The notes under the pieces were generated by a model. The model had not been told where the DNA came from, made no database searches, and was given only the letters and a program-made list of their open reading frames with translations. Position numbers and translations under genes: made by a program. Source: Planctomycetaceae bacterium (GTDB taxonomy: Bacteria; Planctomycetota; Planctomycetia; Planctomycetales; Planctomycetaceae). Taken from it: 64,000 nt of DNA. Within the stretch, counting starts at the first letter, position 1; every line of letters starts with the position of its first letter. The stretch is taken from assembly GCA_041398825.1 (NCBI GenBank), contig JAWKTX010000012.1, forward strand, positions 62,001 through 126,000, written 5' to 3'. Shown here in pieces: positions 42,914 through 52,521 of this stretch.

Positions 42914-45322
42914 TCATTCGCGGACGATGAATTCGTCCAGATTCATCAACGTCCGCGCAATCAGAAACCAGATTCGTAATTCCTGTTCCTCCGGATTTTT
43001 CGGCGGATCTTCGACCGACCGAGCTCCATTTCCCATCAGAAGGCGTTGCTGCAGCGCGTAATCCTGTAAACGCTTCAGCTCATTCGGCTGTGGAGTTCGC
43101 GAGAAACACAGCCGCCACGCCCGGATGATGCGATCGCGATCGTTGTCCGCCGCTGCGAAAATGCGTTTGCTGAGAGCCAATGCCATTTCCGTCATCGCCT
43201 GGTCGTTCGCCATGGTGAGCGACTGAAGCGGCGTATTCGAACGGACCCGCATCGTACATGTGGTGTTAAATCGAGGCGTGTCGAACGTGGTTAACATCGG
43301 ATAGGGCGCGCTTCGCATAAAAAACGTGTACATGCCCCGCCGAAACCGATCTTCGTTCTTGCTGGTCGGCCAGCCTGCATTGCGCTGTGTGAATGCGTAA
43401 ACACCGTCTGGTTGAGGAGGGAAAACGCTGGGACCGCCGATGGTTTCGTTGAGCAAACCACTGACGGCTAAGCCAAGATCTCTCACTACTTCCGCATCAA
43501 CCCGAAGGCGCGACTGCCGTGCCAGAAGTTTGTTCAGTGGATCGACCGTTGACAGATCCGGCCGTGCGATCGAAGACTGACGATAGGTTGCGGAATTCAG
43601 AATCAATCGATGCATGTGCTTCATCGACCAGCCTGCATCCATAAATTCTGCGGCCAGCCAGTCGAGCAATTCGGGGTGAGTTGGCGGGGTTCCCTGAAAC
43701 CCAAAGTCGTTTTCAGTTTCGACCAGCCCCTGCCCGAAGTATCTCGCCCACATGCGATTCATCGTGACCCGTGCGGTCAAAGGATTGCTGCGGCTGACCA
43801 GCCACTTCGCCAGATCCAGTCGATTGCGAGGCGATTCTTTCGGGGCCATTCCGGACAGCGCGCGGGGAGTGTCTGCATGAACCACATCGCCGTGCCGCAG
43901 AAAATCACCTCGAATCAGAACGTGTGTTTCTCGAGGCCGATCCACATCCCCCATGATCATGGTTTGAGGAATCGCACTCAGAACTTTTTTCCGTGCAGCG
44001 TCTGCCGTTTTTTGTTTTTCGTCCCATACCATCCTGTCCTGATTCAGTTGGTCACGGGTCGAAGCTTCGATGGTTTCACCGTTCCTGAGCTGCAGATCAA
44101 TGGCGGCGATGTGCTTCCTGATTTCAGCCATTTCTGAATCCAGCATCTGCAGTTCTGCGGTTTGCTCATCCGTGGGTAGCGACAGCACAGGCGACGTACT
44201 GTTTACGTCTTTGCCCTGATTAAAGAATGCAAACAGCTGGTAGTATTCGTGCTGTGTTATCGGGTCATACTTGTGCGTATGGCATTGCGCGCAGCCAACA
44301 GTCAGGCCCAGCCAGACAGCGCCGGTTGTATTAACACGATCGACGACGGCTTCGTTGCGAAATTGTTCAGCGTCAGTACCGCCTTCCTGATTGACCAGCG
44401 TGTTACGATGGAATCCTGTGGCCACCAGTTGCGAACGTGTCGGTTCGGGCAGAAGGTCACCGGCAATCTGTTCAATGGTAAACTGATCGAAGGGCATGTC
44501 GTTATTGAACGCTGCGATCACCCAGTCTCGGTAAGGCCAGATAGTGCGATTTCCGTCTACGGTGTATCCGTGGGTGTCGGCGTAACGAGCGTGATCCAGC
44601 CAGTGACGCCCCCATCGTTCGCCGTAATGCGGACTGGCCAGCGCGCGATCAACCATAGTGCGATACGCATCCGGCGATTCATCGTTCAGGAAGAGTTCGA
44701 GATCTTCAATGGAAGGCGTCAACCCAATGACGTCCAGGTAGACTCTCCGAATCAGAGTATGTTTTTCAGCAGCCGGCGAAGGCTGAATCTGATGATGCAG
44801 CAATTCCTGATAGACGAACGCATCGATTGGATTGCGAACGACCATTGGCAATGGGAGATCGAATACGGGCACCTCCGGTTGGACGACTTCACGGAACGCC
44901 CAGTGGTCGTTGTAACCCGCGCCCTGCTCGATCCATCTGGTCAGGACTGCGATTTCCTGTTTCGTGAGCGACTTATTCGTACTGGCCGGCGGCATCTTTA
45001 AATCAGCGTCGTCGGTCAGGATACGTGTGAGTACTTCGCTGTCATCCGTGTTGCCGGGAACAATGGCGCGTCCCCCGGAGATTGCGGCGATGGCACCGTC
45101 CCTCGTATCCAGGCGAAGTCCAGCCTCACGGTGTGTTTCGTCGGGGCCATGACAACGAAAACATTTGTCCGATAGTATGGGCCGAACGTCACGGCTGTAG
45201 TCAAGAGGCCGCGAGTCCTGCGCAAAGACGGAGTCGGCAGAGTTCGAAACTAAGATTCCTGCGAGCAAAATTATCTGATTCAAAAGCTGCAAACTGCAGG
45301 AACATCCGGGGCCTGTTGACAT
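42914..45322 (-). CDS. PSD1-type protein with cytochrome-c-like, DUF1549 and DUF1553 domains
   Basis: An 802-residue exported protein with a hydrophobic N-terminus (LLNQIILLAGILVSNSADSVFA). The PSCyt1 domain has RDVRPILSDKCFRCHGPDE with a CXXCH heme motif; a second CXXCH occurs in GCAQCHTHKYDPI. DUF1549 (VIGLTPSIEDLELFL, HYGERWGRHWLDHARYADT) and DUF1553 (RNRLDLAKWLVSRSNPLTAR, LLDWLAAEFMDAGWSMKH) follow. This architecture is common in Planctomycetes; its substrate is not established, although glycan degradation has been suggested. It is shorter than many members, which carry an extra domain. The usual DUF1501 partner is not adjacent. The ATG at 45322 is divergent from the gene at 45534. Confidence 0.88.
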   Translation of the reverse strand: MSTGPGCSCSLQLLNQIILLAGILVSNSADSVFAQDSRPLDYSRDVRPILSDKCFRCHGPDETHREAGLRLDTRDGAIAAISGGRAIVPGNTDDSEVLTRILTDDADLKMPPASTNKSLTKQEIAVLTRWIEQGAGYNDHWAFREVVQPEVPVFDLPLPMVVRNPIDAFVYQELLHHQIQPSPAAEKHTLIRRVYLDVIGLTPSIEDLELFLNDESPDAYRTMVDRALASPHYGERWGRHWLDHARYADTHGYTVDGNRTIWPYRDWVIAAFNNDMPFDQFTIEQIAGDLLPEPTRSQLVATGFHRNTLVNQEGGTDAEQFRNEAVVDRVNTTGAVWLGLTVGCAQCHTHKYDPITQHEYYQLFAFFNQGKDVNSTSPVLSLPTDEQTAELQMLDSEMAEIRKHIAAIDLQLRNGETIEASTRDQLNQDRMVWDEKQKTADAARKKVLSAIPQTMIMGDVDRPRETHVLIRGDFLRHGDVVHADTPRALSGMAPKESPRNRLDLAKWLVSRSNPLTARVTMNRMWARYFGQGLVETENDFGFQGTPPTHPELLDWLAAEFMDAGWSMKHMHRLILNSATYRQSSIARPDLSTVDPLNKLLARQSRLRVDAEVVRDLGLAVSGLLNETIGGPSVFPPQPDGVYAFTQRNAGWPTSKNEDRFRRGMYTFFMRSAPYPMLTTFDTPRFNTTCTMRVRSNTPLQSLTMANDQAMTEMALALSKRIFAAADNDRDRIIRAWRLCFSRTPQPNELKRLQDYALQQRLLMGNGARSVEDPPKNPEEQELRIWFLIARTLMNLDEFIVRE

Positions 45323-45533
45323 AATTCCGCGGTCTCTGATGGGGCGGGAAATCGAATCGGTTGGAGCCGTTCATTTTGAACGACATCGCCTCGAATGCAA
45401 TCGGCGAAAAGAAGTCGACACAGAATCGAGCAAATTCTGGGTGATTTCGTTACACTCGGACGAATCGCAGCATTCAAATCAAGCGTGTTCTGAAAAACGC
45501 AACGGAACGATCGAGGCACTGGTAGTTTGAAAC

Positions 45534-46130
45534 ATGCGACCTGACGAGACCTGCGACGAGAATCCTTTTCGACCGTTGATGATCGATCTTGATCGCCGAA
45601 AAGGCGCGGATCATCAACCGGCGGATCCCAGACAACAGGCTCATGCTGCGGTTCGATGGACGCTGGTGCTGTTAATTCCAGCGGTGATGAACGATATCGC
45701 ACTGAGTGCCGCCTGGGTCTCCCGACTGCCGAATTCAGCGGCTGTCATTGTCGTCGCTTTCCATATCGGCTTCTTCCTGTCAGTTGCACTGTTGATGTGG
45801 TTCTTTGTTTTCCGTGTTCTGGAGCTGTTTTCAGAGAAGATACGAGCTACTGTCGCGGCCAACGTCGATCCTGTCCGATGGCAGCATGTTTTTTACAAAA
45901 GCACAGGAAGGCTGCGTCTGTTGCTGTTGTTCGGTGTACTGCTGTGGATGATCTGGATCGCTGCAATCTTTGCGGGACGTTTGAATTTTTTAATCGTCTC
46001 TGTCCTGATTGGAATCCCGGCCCACATTCTGGGAGCCGTGTACTACCTTCCACTGTTCTGGCAGTGGTATAAACTGCGGCGAGATTCAGGACGCGCTTTT
46101 CCGAATCCGGCATCGGCGGATCGAAGTTAA
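45534..46130 (+). CDS. Small membrane protein with N-terminal NPFRP motif
   Basis: A 198-residue protein of unknown function. A polar head with ENPFRPL precedes about four hydrophobic segments (WTLVLLIPAVMNDIALSA, AAVIVVAFHIGFFLSVALLMWFF, LLLLFGVLLWMIWIAAIFAG, FLIVSVLIGIPAHILGAVYY). The head resembles that of the proteins at 12769 and 54066. The 3' end overlaps by 4 bp the end of a possible minus-strand gene at 46127-46375. Confidence 0.7.
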   Translation: MRPDETCDENPFRPLMIDLDRRKGADHQPADPRQQAHAAVRWTLVLLIPAVMNDIALSAAWVSRLPNSAAVIVVAFHIGFFLSVALLMWFFVFRVLELFSEKIRATVAANVDPVRWQHVFYKSTGRLRLLLLFGVLLWMIWIAAIFAGRLNFLIVSVLIGIPAHILGAVYYLPLFWQWYKLRRDSGRAFPNPASADRS

Positions 46131-46375
46131 TCCGGCGTCGCGAGCAGATTGTCCCCGACAGGCCGGAGGGCCGCAGCGTTTTCCTTCGGATGTCGGGTTT
46201 CGACCAGTAATGACCGCAGAGAGTGGTACAGAGTCTGACGGACACGTTTCTGGTTGAAAACACTCAGTGACGTCACGTAAGCAATCGAGAGGCTGCTGCC
46301 GTCATGGCAGTTTTCGGCGAAATTGGGCACCCGGAAGCTGCGATTCGCTTCGTTGACACTGTATTTTGCTGGCAA
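46127..46375 (-). CDS. Possible small gene or gene fragment
   Basis: An open frame of 82 residues from a TTG at 46375, ending LLVETRHPKENAAALRPVG and LLATPD. It is open back to about 46435 without a better start. The codon use at third positions is rich in G and C, like true genes here, so it may be a real short gene or the tail of a decayed one. I do not recognise the sequence. It runs convergently with the gene at 45534. Confidence 0.3.
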   Translation of the reverse strand: MPAKYSVNEANRSFRVPNFAENCHDGSSLSIAYVTSLSVFNQKRVRQTLYHSLRSLLVETRHPKENAAALRPVGDNLLATPD

Positions 46376-46580
46376 AGCGTTGCTGAAATGGCCGGTTGTA
46401 TCAGCGTGTTCGGCTGGCTCCGGGGGCAGAACTCACGAAATGGGCTGTGAGAGCGAATTGAGCTTGAACGTGAGTCTCATTACTGGTGGGATTTGTTGTT
46501 CATTGATTGTTCTTCAGGGGCAAGTGCTGCGGGCCAAAGGGGACGCCATCCGGAGACATCATTTTACTCGGGACAATATT

Positions 46581-47174
46581 ATGCTCAGCGACGCAGAATT
46601 TGCTGACCTGATGGCGAGAACCAGGAGTGGTGATCAGGAGGCCGCCATGCGACTCGTCCGCGAGTATGAGCCGGAGATTCGTCGAGCGGCACGGTTGCGT
46701 CTGACGGATCCGAAACTGAGACGGATTGTGGATTCCATCGACATCTGCCAGTCGGTTTTCGGACGTTTCTTTCGAAGTGCGACGGATGGCTCGTTCGACC
46801 TGGAGCGCCCTGAGCAACTCCTGGTCCTGCTGACAACAATGACTCGCAATCGTATCATCGATGAACATCGCAAACAGACAGCAGCGAAACGTTCAGGGGG
46901 CGGCGATCTCATTGACGGCGCGGATCCAGGCGAACTGATTGCCGATACGGCCGGGCCGAGGACAGCTGCAGTCGCCAAAGAGATGTTGTCGGAAATTCGT
47001 TCGCGTTTGAGCCCGGAGGAATTAAACCTCGCGGATCGCCGGAACTCAGGGCAGTCCTGGGACGAGATTGCTCGCGACCTTGGCGAATCCCCGGATACCG
47101 TTCGCAAGCGACTGGAGCGTGCCCTGCAAAGAGTTCGTGAAGAACTGAATGTCGCAACCGGCGATGATAAATGA
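46581..47174 (+). CDS. ECF-family RNA polymerase sigma factor, Planctomycetes type
   Basis: 197 residues from ATG 46581 (the frame is open to 46323, but the start at 46581 begins directly with the sigma-like region). It has region 2 (IVDSIDICQSVFGRFFRS) and region 4 (LADRRNSGQSWDEIARDLGESPDTVRKRLERAL), a helix-turn-helix that should bind -35 promoter elements. It belongs to the short ECF type that in Planctomycetes is often encoded with Ser/Thr kinases. The kinase gene starts 229 bp downstream on the same strand, suggesting a linked signalling pair. No anti-sigma gene is adjacent. Confidence 0.87.
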   Translation: MLSDAEFADLMARTRSGDQEAAMRLVREYEPEIRRAARLRLTDPKLRRIVDSIDICQSVFGRFFRSATDGSFDLERPEQLLVLLTTMTRNRIIDEHRKQTAAKRSGGGDLIDGADPGELIADTAGPRTAAVAKEMLSEIRSRLSPEELNLADRRNSGQSWDEIARDLGESPDTVRKRLERALQRVREELNVATGDDK

Positions 47175-47403
47175 TCAAAACCTGAAAAATGCTGTCCTGA
47201 CGGAAGTCTGAACTTCGTTCAGTTGTCACAGGGGGGGCGCCCAGATCGCGCTTTCCCGTGATAGAGCGACCGAAGAGAGCATTTCTTTACGGATCGAACT
47301 GAAATCGAAGTTGCGGCGTGTGGTGCGTCTCAGCCCCAATCTATGAGCATTCCGGAGAAGACTCGCGACAGCGGTGAGTCGTTCAAACATCAAGTGATCA
47401 AAG

Positions 47404-50388
47404 ATGCAAGAATTTGAGATTCACAATCGAGACGAGTTGATCCTATGGCAGCAGGATGAGTGGCAACTCGGAAGGCACGTCCGAATCGAAGAAATCATCC
47501 AGCGGTTCGCATGGCTGGCCGCACAGGACGATACGCTCCTTGATCTGATTTACAGTGAAGTGCTGCTGCGAGAGGATGTTGGTGAGAAGCCGGCGTCGGA
47601 AGAATACACCGATCGTTTTCCGCACCTTGCCGAATCCATCGTTCGGCAGTTTCAGGTCCACCGTGCTTTGCTGCAGGATCTGCCATCCGAAACCGGAAAG
47701 GTAACCGAGGAATTTGCGGTCACTTACGAAGAGCTGCCTCGAAACGCCAGCGAGAGTGGCACGGTCCTGCTTTCGAGCCCCGGTCAGCTGCCAAAGATTT
47801 CGGGCTTCGAAATACTGAATGTTGCCGGACGCGGCGGCAGTGGAGTGGCCTATCGTGCAATCGACAACAAACTGAAGCGGATCGTTGCAGTTAAGGTTCT
47901 GGATATTTCTCACAGCGCGGATCCGGTACGTTCGCGCCAATTGCTTCGAGAGGCCGAAGCGGCCGCGTCCCTGGTTCATCCCAACATCGTTCAGGTGTTT
48001 CAGGTGGGGGAAATGCATGGAACACCGTTTCTGGTGATGGAATTCATTGACGGCGGTTCGCTGGCCCAGCAGTTAAAGGCGGGGCCGATGCCGCCCAAAG
48101 CGGCCATTGATCTGATGCTGCAGGTTTCGGATGCTGTTCGCTTCGCGCACCAAAAGGGCATCATTCATCGCGATCTGAAACCGGGAAATATCCTGCTGGA
48201 CGCCAGAGGACTTCCGCACGTCTGCGATTTTGGTCTGGCCAGACATCTGAATTCGGACGAGACCGTGCATGTCACAGGTGACGTGATGGGTACGCCAGCC
48301 TACATGCCTCCGGAACAAGCGCGGGGAGAACAGGTGGATGCACGCGCCGATGTGTACGCTCTTGGAGCAGTGCTGTATGAACTGCTCAGCGGTCGGCCTC
48401 CCTTTCAGGCGGCCACACCGTGGGAGATTCTTCACCAGGTTCTGACCAACGATGTCGTGCCGCTCACGCGTTTGAATGCGTCGCTGCCACTGGACCTGGA
48501 GACCATCTGTCAGAAGTGCCTGGAGAAAGACGCTGCCAGACGCTACGCCTCGGCGGACGAAGTTCATGAGGAGCTGGATCGCCTTCGAAGCGGTATTCCC
48601 ATTCTGGCAAGACCGATTGGACGATTGCAGCGAACTCTGAAATGGATTCGACGGCATCCTGCAACATCCACCGTGATCGCGGTGATCTCGACGTCGCTTC
48701 TGGCCGTGGCCATCGTCGCGGTCGCTTCACAACGACGTGTTTCAAAGGCACTGACAGACACACAGAATGCACTGACCCTGGCAGAGCAGCAACGCGACGT
48801 TGCTGTCAAGGCGATGAATGATCTGGTGTACAACGTTCATGATGACCTGGAGAAACGAGAAGCCAGCGTTGAAGCTCGGGGAGAGGTACTTCAGTCGGCC
48901 ATTGAAGGCCTGAAAAAGATCATGGAAGAAGCCGGGGATGAGGAGGATACGCGTATCACACTTGCGACAGCTCTGACGCGTTATGGTTACATCCTGACTC
49001 AGCAGGGCCGCAACGAAGACGCGGAAGTGATTTATCTGAAGTCGATTGAAGTGGCTGAGACTCTGACGTCACAACACGGCCAGAAACAGCGGGCTCAAAA
49101 TTATTCGAACCTGGCGCAGTATTACGTGCGCGCGGCGAAGTTTGATGAAGTCAGCAACTGGGCCGATCGCACTCTGACTCTCGCTAACTCTCTGCTTGTC
49201 GCGACACCAGAAGATAAAGACCTGCTGAATATCGTGGTTCAGGCACATACACAGCGGGCCAGCGCGGCGGCTGTGAATCAGGACAATTTGACGGCGCTGA
49301 AGATTCGCCAGCAGGCGCAGGATCTGTGCCGGAAGCTTATCGAACAGCACCCGGAGGACGTCAGAATTCAGAATCAGCTGATTGATCTGAACCTGAGTAT
49401 CATTCAGGAACACATCAATCTTGGTCAGATGCACGAAGCAGATCATGAAGTGGCCACAAGCCTCAAATTGCTGGAACGACAAAATCCGACGCAAACCGAG
49501 GATGTGCAAATGCAGCGACGTTACAGCAGTCTGAAGCGTTTTCAGGGACAGTTGAAGTTTGGTTTTGCTGAATACGCAGAAGCCATTGAAAGTCTTGAGA
49601 TCGCGATAAGGGTCTACAGTCGTCTGGCCACCGTCGAACCCAACCGACCTGGATTCCATTTGCGACTCGGGACCATGCATGATGTGATGGCCGACTGCCG
49701 CCTGGCGCTCGATCAATACGACGAAGCAGAAATGCACGCACGGAAACAGATTGAAGAAACGCTGGAAGGTATGCGACTCGGCGGGCCAACCTACGCGATT
49801 CAGGCATATGCCGTGATGCAGGGATGGCTGATGGTCGGAAGTGTTCAGGTACGCCGGAATGAGCTGAAGGAAGCCACGAATTCGTTTCGCCGCGCAACGG
49901 AACAACTGGATCCAATCATTGATCAGTATAACACTCGCAGTATCCATGCAACGCTCGACTATCTGACAGAAACTCTGGCCGGTATGGCTGGACTAGAGAG
50001 CAAAGCGGCAGCTGAAGATGTTGCTGCCGGTTCCCTCAGCGATCAGGTTTGGCGGGCACTGATGGAAGGGAACAACGAACCATTCGAGACGAATGAAGAA
50101 CGGCTGAACGCCGATTGGAAGAATGCTGAACGACCGGAAATCGCGGCCATGTTGTCCAGCAACCTTGCCTTGTGCTACGCGAAGTACTTCAGCAACCTCA
50201 GTGAGTCCGGAGCCAGTCCGGAGAAACAGAAGGCTGTCGAGCTCAAATGCATCGCGACGTTAAAAGAACTCCTCGAGAGCCCCGGATCCGATCAGCTGAT
50301 TTACGTTCGATTTTCTGAATTCGCGGCCCTGCGACAAAGCCCCGCCTTCCGTCAGGAATTCGGCATAGACCATGCCCCGGTCGAGTAG
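47404..50388 (+). CDS. Membrane Ser/Thr protein kinase with C-terminal repeat region
   Basis: A 994-residue Hanks-type kinase. A helical N-terminal region of about 130 residues precedes the kinase domain (about 133-400): glycine loop GRGGSGVAY (142-150), lysine 164 in VAVKVL, HRDLKPGN with catalytic D257, DFG (275-277) and GTPAYMPPEQARG. All catalytic residues are present. A transmembrane helix (about 423-441) follows. The external region is mostly helical and resembles TPR repeats (for example TALTRYGYILTQQGRNEDAE and LAQYYVRAAKFDEVSNW). With the ECF sigma factor upstream this matches the ECF/kinase arrangement known from Planctomycetes, in which the kinase is thought to control the sigma factor. 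Confidence 0.92.
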   Translation: MQEFEIHNRDELILWQQDEWQLGRHVRIEEIIQRFAWLAAQDDTLLDLIYSEVLLREDVGEKPASEEYTDRFPHLAESIVRQFQVHRALLQDLPSETGKVTEEFAVTYEELPRNASESGTVLLSSPGQLPKISGFEILNVAGRGGSGVAYRAIDNKLKRIVAVKVLDISHSADPVRSRQLLREAEAAASLVHPNIVQVFQVGEMHGTPFLVMEFIDGGSLAQQLKAGPMPPKAAIDLMLQVSDAVRFAHQKGIIHRDLKPGNILLDARGLPHVCDFGLARHLNSDETVHVTGDVMGTPAYMPPEQARGEQVDARADVYALGAVLYELLSGRPPFQAATPWEILHQVLTNDVVPLTRLNASLPLDLETICQKCLEKDAARRYASADEVHEELDRLRSGIPILARPIGRLQRTLKWIRRHPATSTVIAVISTSLLAVAIVAVASQRRVSKALTDTQNALTLAEQQRDVAVKAMNDLVYNVHDDLEKREASVEARGEVLQSAIEGLKKIMEEAGDEEDTRITLATALTRYGYILTQQGRNEDAEVIYLKSIEVAETLTSQHGQKQRAQNYSNLAQYYVRAAKFDEVSNWADRTLTLANSLLVATPEDKDLLNIVVQAHTQRASAAAVNQDNLTALKIRQQAQDLCRKLIEQHPEDVRIQNQLIDLNLSIIQEHINLGQMHEADHEVATSLKLLERQNPTQTEDVQMQRRYSSLKRFQGQLKFGFAEYAEAIESLEIAIRVYSRLATVEPNRPGFHLRLGTMHDVMADCRLALDQYDEAEMHARKQIEETLEGMRLGGPTYAIQAYAVMQGWLMVGSVQVRRNELKEATNSFRRATEQLDPIIDQYNTRSIHATLDYLTETLAGMAGLESKAAAEDVAAGSLSDQVWRALMEGNNEPFETNEERLNADWKNAERPEIAAMLSSNLALCYAKYFSNLSESGASPEKQKAVELKCIATLKELLESPGSDQLIYVRFSEFAALRQSPAFRQEFGIDHAPVE

Positions 50389-50636
50389 TTCGTCAGGCTG
50401 AATCATCTGGCCCGGTGGCGCGCTGGCAAGACTGCCCGGCACAACGCCGAACACTCGAATTCGCAGCCGCGCCTCGGGTGTTGAATTGGCTCCGACAGAA
50501 TCCGTTCGGGCGGACTGTTTGTGGAACGATACCACCGTCATGATTTTTTTGTCGATTGTGTCCGGTGCCGGCGGCGGACTGCGTTTCAAGGATTGACTCT
50601 GGTTGAGTCGGTCCCGAATCCAGTCAGGAGATTGAA

Positions 50637-51281
50637 ATGATATTTTGCAAATCGTGTTTCTCGTTCCTCGCTCGTCATGCAGCCATCGGTGCCTTCGTTC
50701 TTTGCACCACCGCAATTGCTCAGAATTCCGCTCTGGCACAGACAGGCATAACGGTCTGCAGCCAGACGAAAAGTTCTTCCGCGTCTGCAGTCACGAGTGG
50801 CGAAAAAAACTCCAAAAGCTTTCGATCGAGTGACGGCAGCTTCAGAATCAACTTTTCCTCACCACCTCGACGTGACGTGGAGGATCTCGGCAATGACGTC
50901 GAACAGGTCCAGTTGATCGCAGAATTGCCCAAAGGCATCCAAATGGTTTCGCATCAGCCTCATTCGGACCGAGTTGTTTCAAAACGGGACCTCCTGCTTC
51001 AGCTGAATGCCGCGCGGGACGGATTGCTGAAAGCACTTGATGGTCAGGTTTTGAAGACAACGGACACATCGCTTTCAGATGGAACATTCGTCCGTGAATT
51101 TCTTGTGAGCATCCCTGCGGCACGGGGCGAATATCGCGTGCGAATGCTGATTGCCGATGATCGCTTCTATCAAATCGCTTCTGTTGGTGAACCCGAATTC
51201 GTCCGAAGTGCGCAGAGCACGGCATTTCTTGATTCTTTCGAGCTGCAGTCTGCTTCACCCACGCGAAAGTACGGCCGGTGA
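50637..51281 (+). CDS. Secreted or periplasmic protein of unknown function
   Basis: This is a 214-residue protein. A signal peptide is evident (LARHAAIGAFVLCTTAIAQNSALAQ). The mature part has SSDGSFRINFSSPPRRDVED, MLIADDRFYQIASVGE and FLDSFEL, a pattern shared by small exported domains of unknown function in Planctomycetes. It stands alone downstream of the kinase and may depend on it, but nothing shows this. Confidence 0.6.
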   Translation: MIFCKSCFSFLARHAAIGAFVLCTTAIAQNSALAQTGITVCSQTKSSSASAVTSGEKNSKSFRSSDGSFRINFSSPPRRDVEDLGNDVEQVQLIAELPKGIQMVSHQPHSDRVVSKRDLLLQLNAARDGLLKALDGQVLKTTDTSLSDGTFVREFLVSIPAARGEYRVRMLIADDRFYQIASVGEPEFVRSAQSTAFLDSFELQSASPTRKYGR

Positions 51282-51391
51282 ACAACTGGTCCGCCGCGCG
51301 AAGAAACGATCCCGTGTCGCTCGGAATTGTCAGAAGAAACCAGCTGGATCCATCATTTGAATCGGCAGCCATTCCGAATCGACGGTGCCAT

Positions 51392-51441
51392 TGAATGGCG
51401 AGTGAATGACAGGTGACACTGAATGGCGAGTGACACTGAAT
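51392..51441. repeat. Short overlapping direct repeats
   Basis: TGAATGGCGAGTGA occurs at 51392-51405 and 51420-51433, and GTGACACTGAAT at 51413-51424 and 51430-51441. They lie between two convergent genes. No function can be assigned. Confidence 0.6.
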
Positions 51442-51514
51442 CGATTCAGAAAAGGCCGGGACTGGCCCGCGACGGTTCAAACGCGGAGGGAGCGGACGCA
51501 GTCGGAATGTGATT

Positions 51515-52420
51515 TCATCCCTTTCCGCGCCGCAGGGCAAGCCATGCGGCCAGAGCGTCCGCATGCGGCTGATCTGTTGTCATAGGCACGAGATTAATGC
51601 GATGCCGATTGCAACCTCTGGTAAGCTGGTCGCGGTATTCTGCCAGTTTCTTCAGATAGGCCTGCCGGATCTGAGCGGGGTCAACCAGATGTCGGGCGGC
51701 AGCATTTTCGAGTGAGGCAAACTGTGTCCATTGTCGAAATGGAAAATCCAGTTCGTCAGGATCCAGAATCTGAAACAGCACGATCTCGTGGTTGGCGTGT
51801 CGAAAATGTGCGAGAGATTTCATCAATTGATCGACATCACCAAAAAGGTCCGAAATCACCACAAGCAGGCTTCGCCGATGCAGTCGTGACACCATCTGAT
51901 GAAAAACGTCGCCAAGCTCTGTTTCTGATGCGGGTTTCTGCGATTGCAGTTCCTGCACAATGGCATGCAGATGGCGAGGTCGTGCGCGTGGGGGGATGTA
52001 TTTTCGAACTTCGGTATCGAATGTCACCAGGCCCACGCTGTCCTGCTGATTAAGCATCAGGTATGCCAGACATGCTGCTGTTCGGACAGCATACTCATGT
52101 TTACTGATCCCCTGACTGCGTGAACCGCAGTAAGCCATTGAACCACTGGAATCCAACAGGATCGTGCAACGAAGGTTTGTGTCTTCTTCGTATTCCCGAA
52201 TGTAAAGCCGATCGGTCTTGCCAAAAAGCTTCCAGTCGATGGAACGAATGTCATCTCCCGGAACATACGAACGATGTTCGCGAAATTCGACGCTGAATCC
52301 CTTGTGTGGCGAACGGTGTAATCCCGAACAAAACCCCTCAACGACCTGGCGTGCCAGCAGCTGCAGATTGCCGAAACGGCCAAGGTCATCAGGCTTGATA
52401 ACAGTCGATGCAGAATTCAT
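51515..52420 (-). CDS. DUF58 domain protein (VWA-like), paralogue 2
   Basis: 301 residues. The signature FREHRSYVPGDDIRSIDW, GKTDRLYIREYEEDTNL and then ILLDSSGSMAYCG (MIDAS-like) closely match the paralogue at 41832, so the two are clearly related. It starts at ATG 52420, 101 bp downstream of the DUF1444-like pair on the same strand. Neither MoxR nor a Bat protein is adjacent, so its partners may be encoded elsewhere. Confidence 0.85.
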   Translation of the reverse strand: MNSASTVIKPDDLGRFGNLQLLARQVVEGFCSGLHRSPHKGFSVEFREHRSYVPGDDIRSIDWKLFGKTDRLYIREYEEDTNLRCTILLDSSGSMAYCGSRSQGISKHEYAVRTAACLAYLMLNQQDSVGLVTFDTEVRKYIPPRARPRHLHAIVQELQSQKPASETELGDVFHQMVSRLHRRSLLVVISDLFGDVDQLMKSLAHFRHANHEIVLFQILDPDELDFPFRQWTQFASLENAAARHLVDPAQIRQAYLKKLAEYRDQLTRGCNRHRINLVPMTTDQPHADALAAWLALRRGKG

Positions 52421-52521
52421 CGGCGACGCGATCGGTGATAACAGGAATGTGTCAGACGGCCGGGAAGTTCAATGTTTGCATCCCCGGCCAGGCGGAATCG
52501 CAATGAATCAGAGCGAAATTT

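Noticed and set aside
47208..47222. CTGAAC/GTTCAG mini-hairpin between the sigma and kinase genes
   Set aside because: Six-base stem with a three-base loop and no T-run; too weak to call a terminator.
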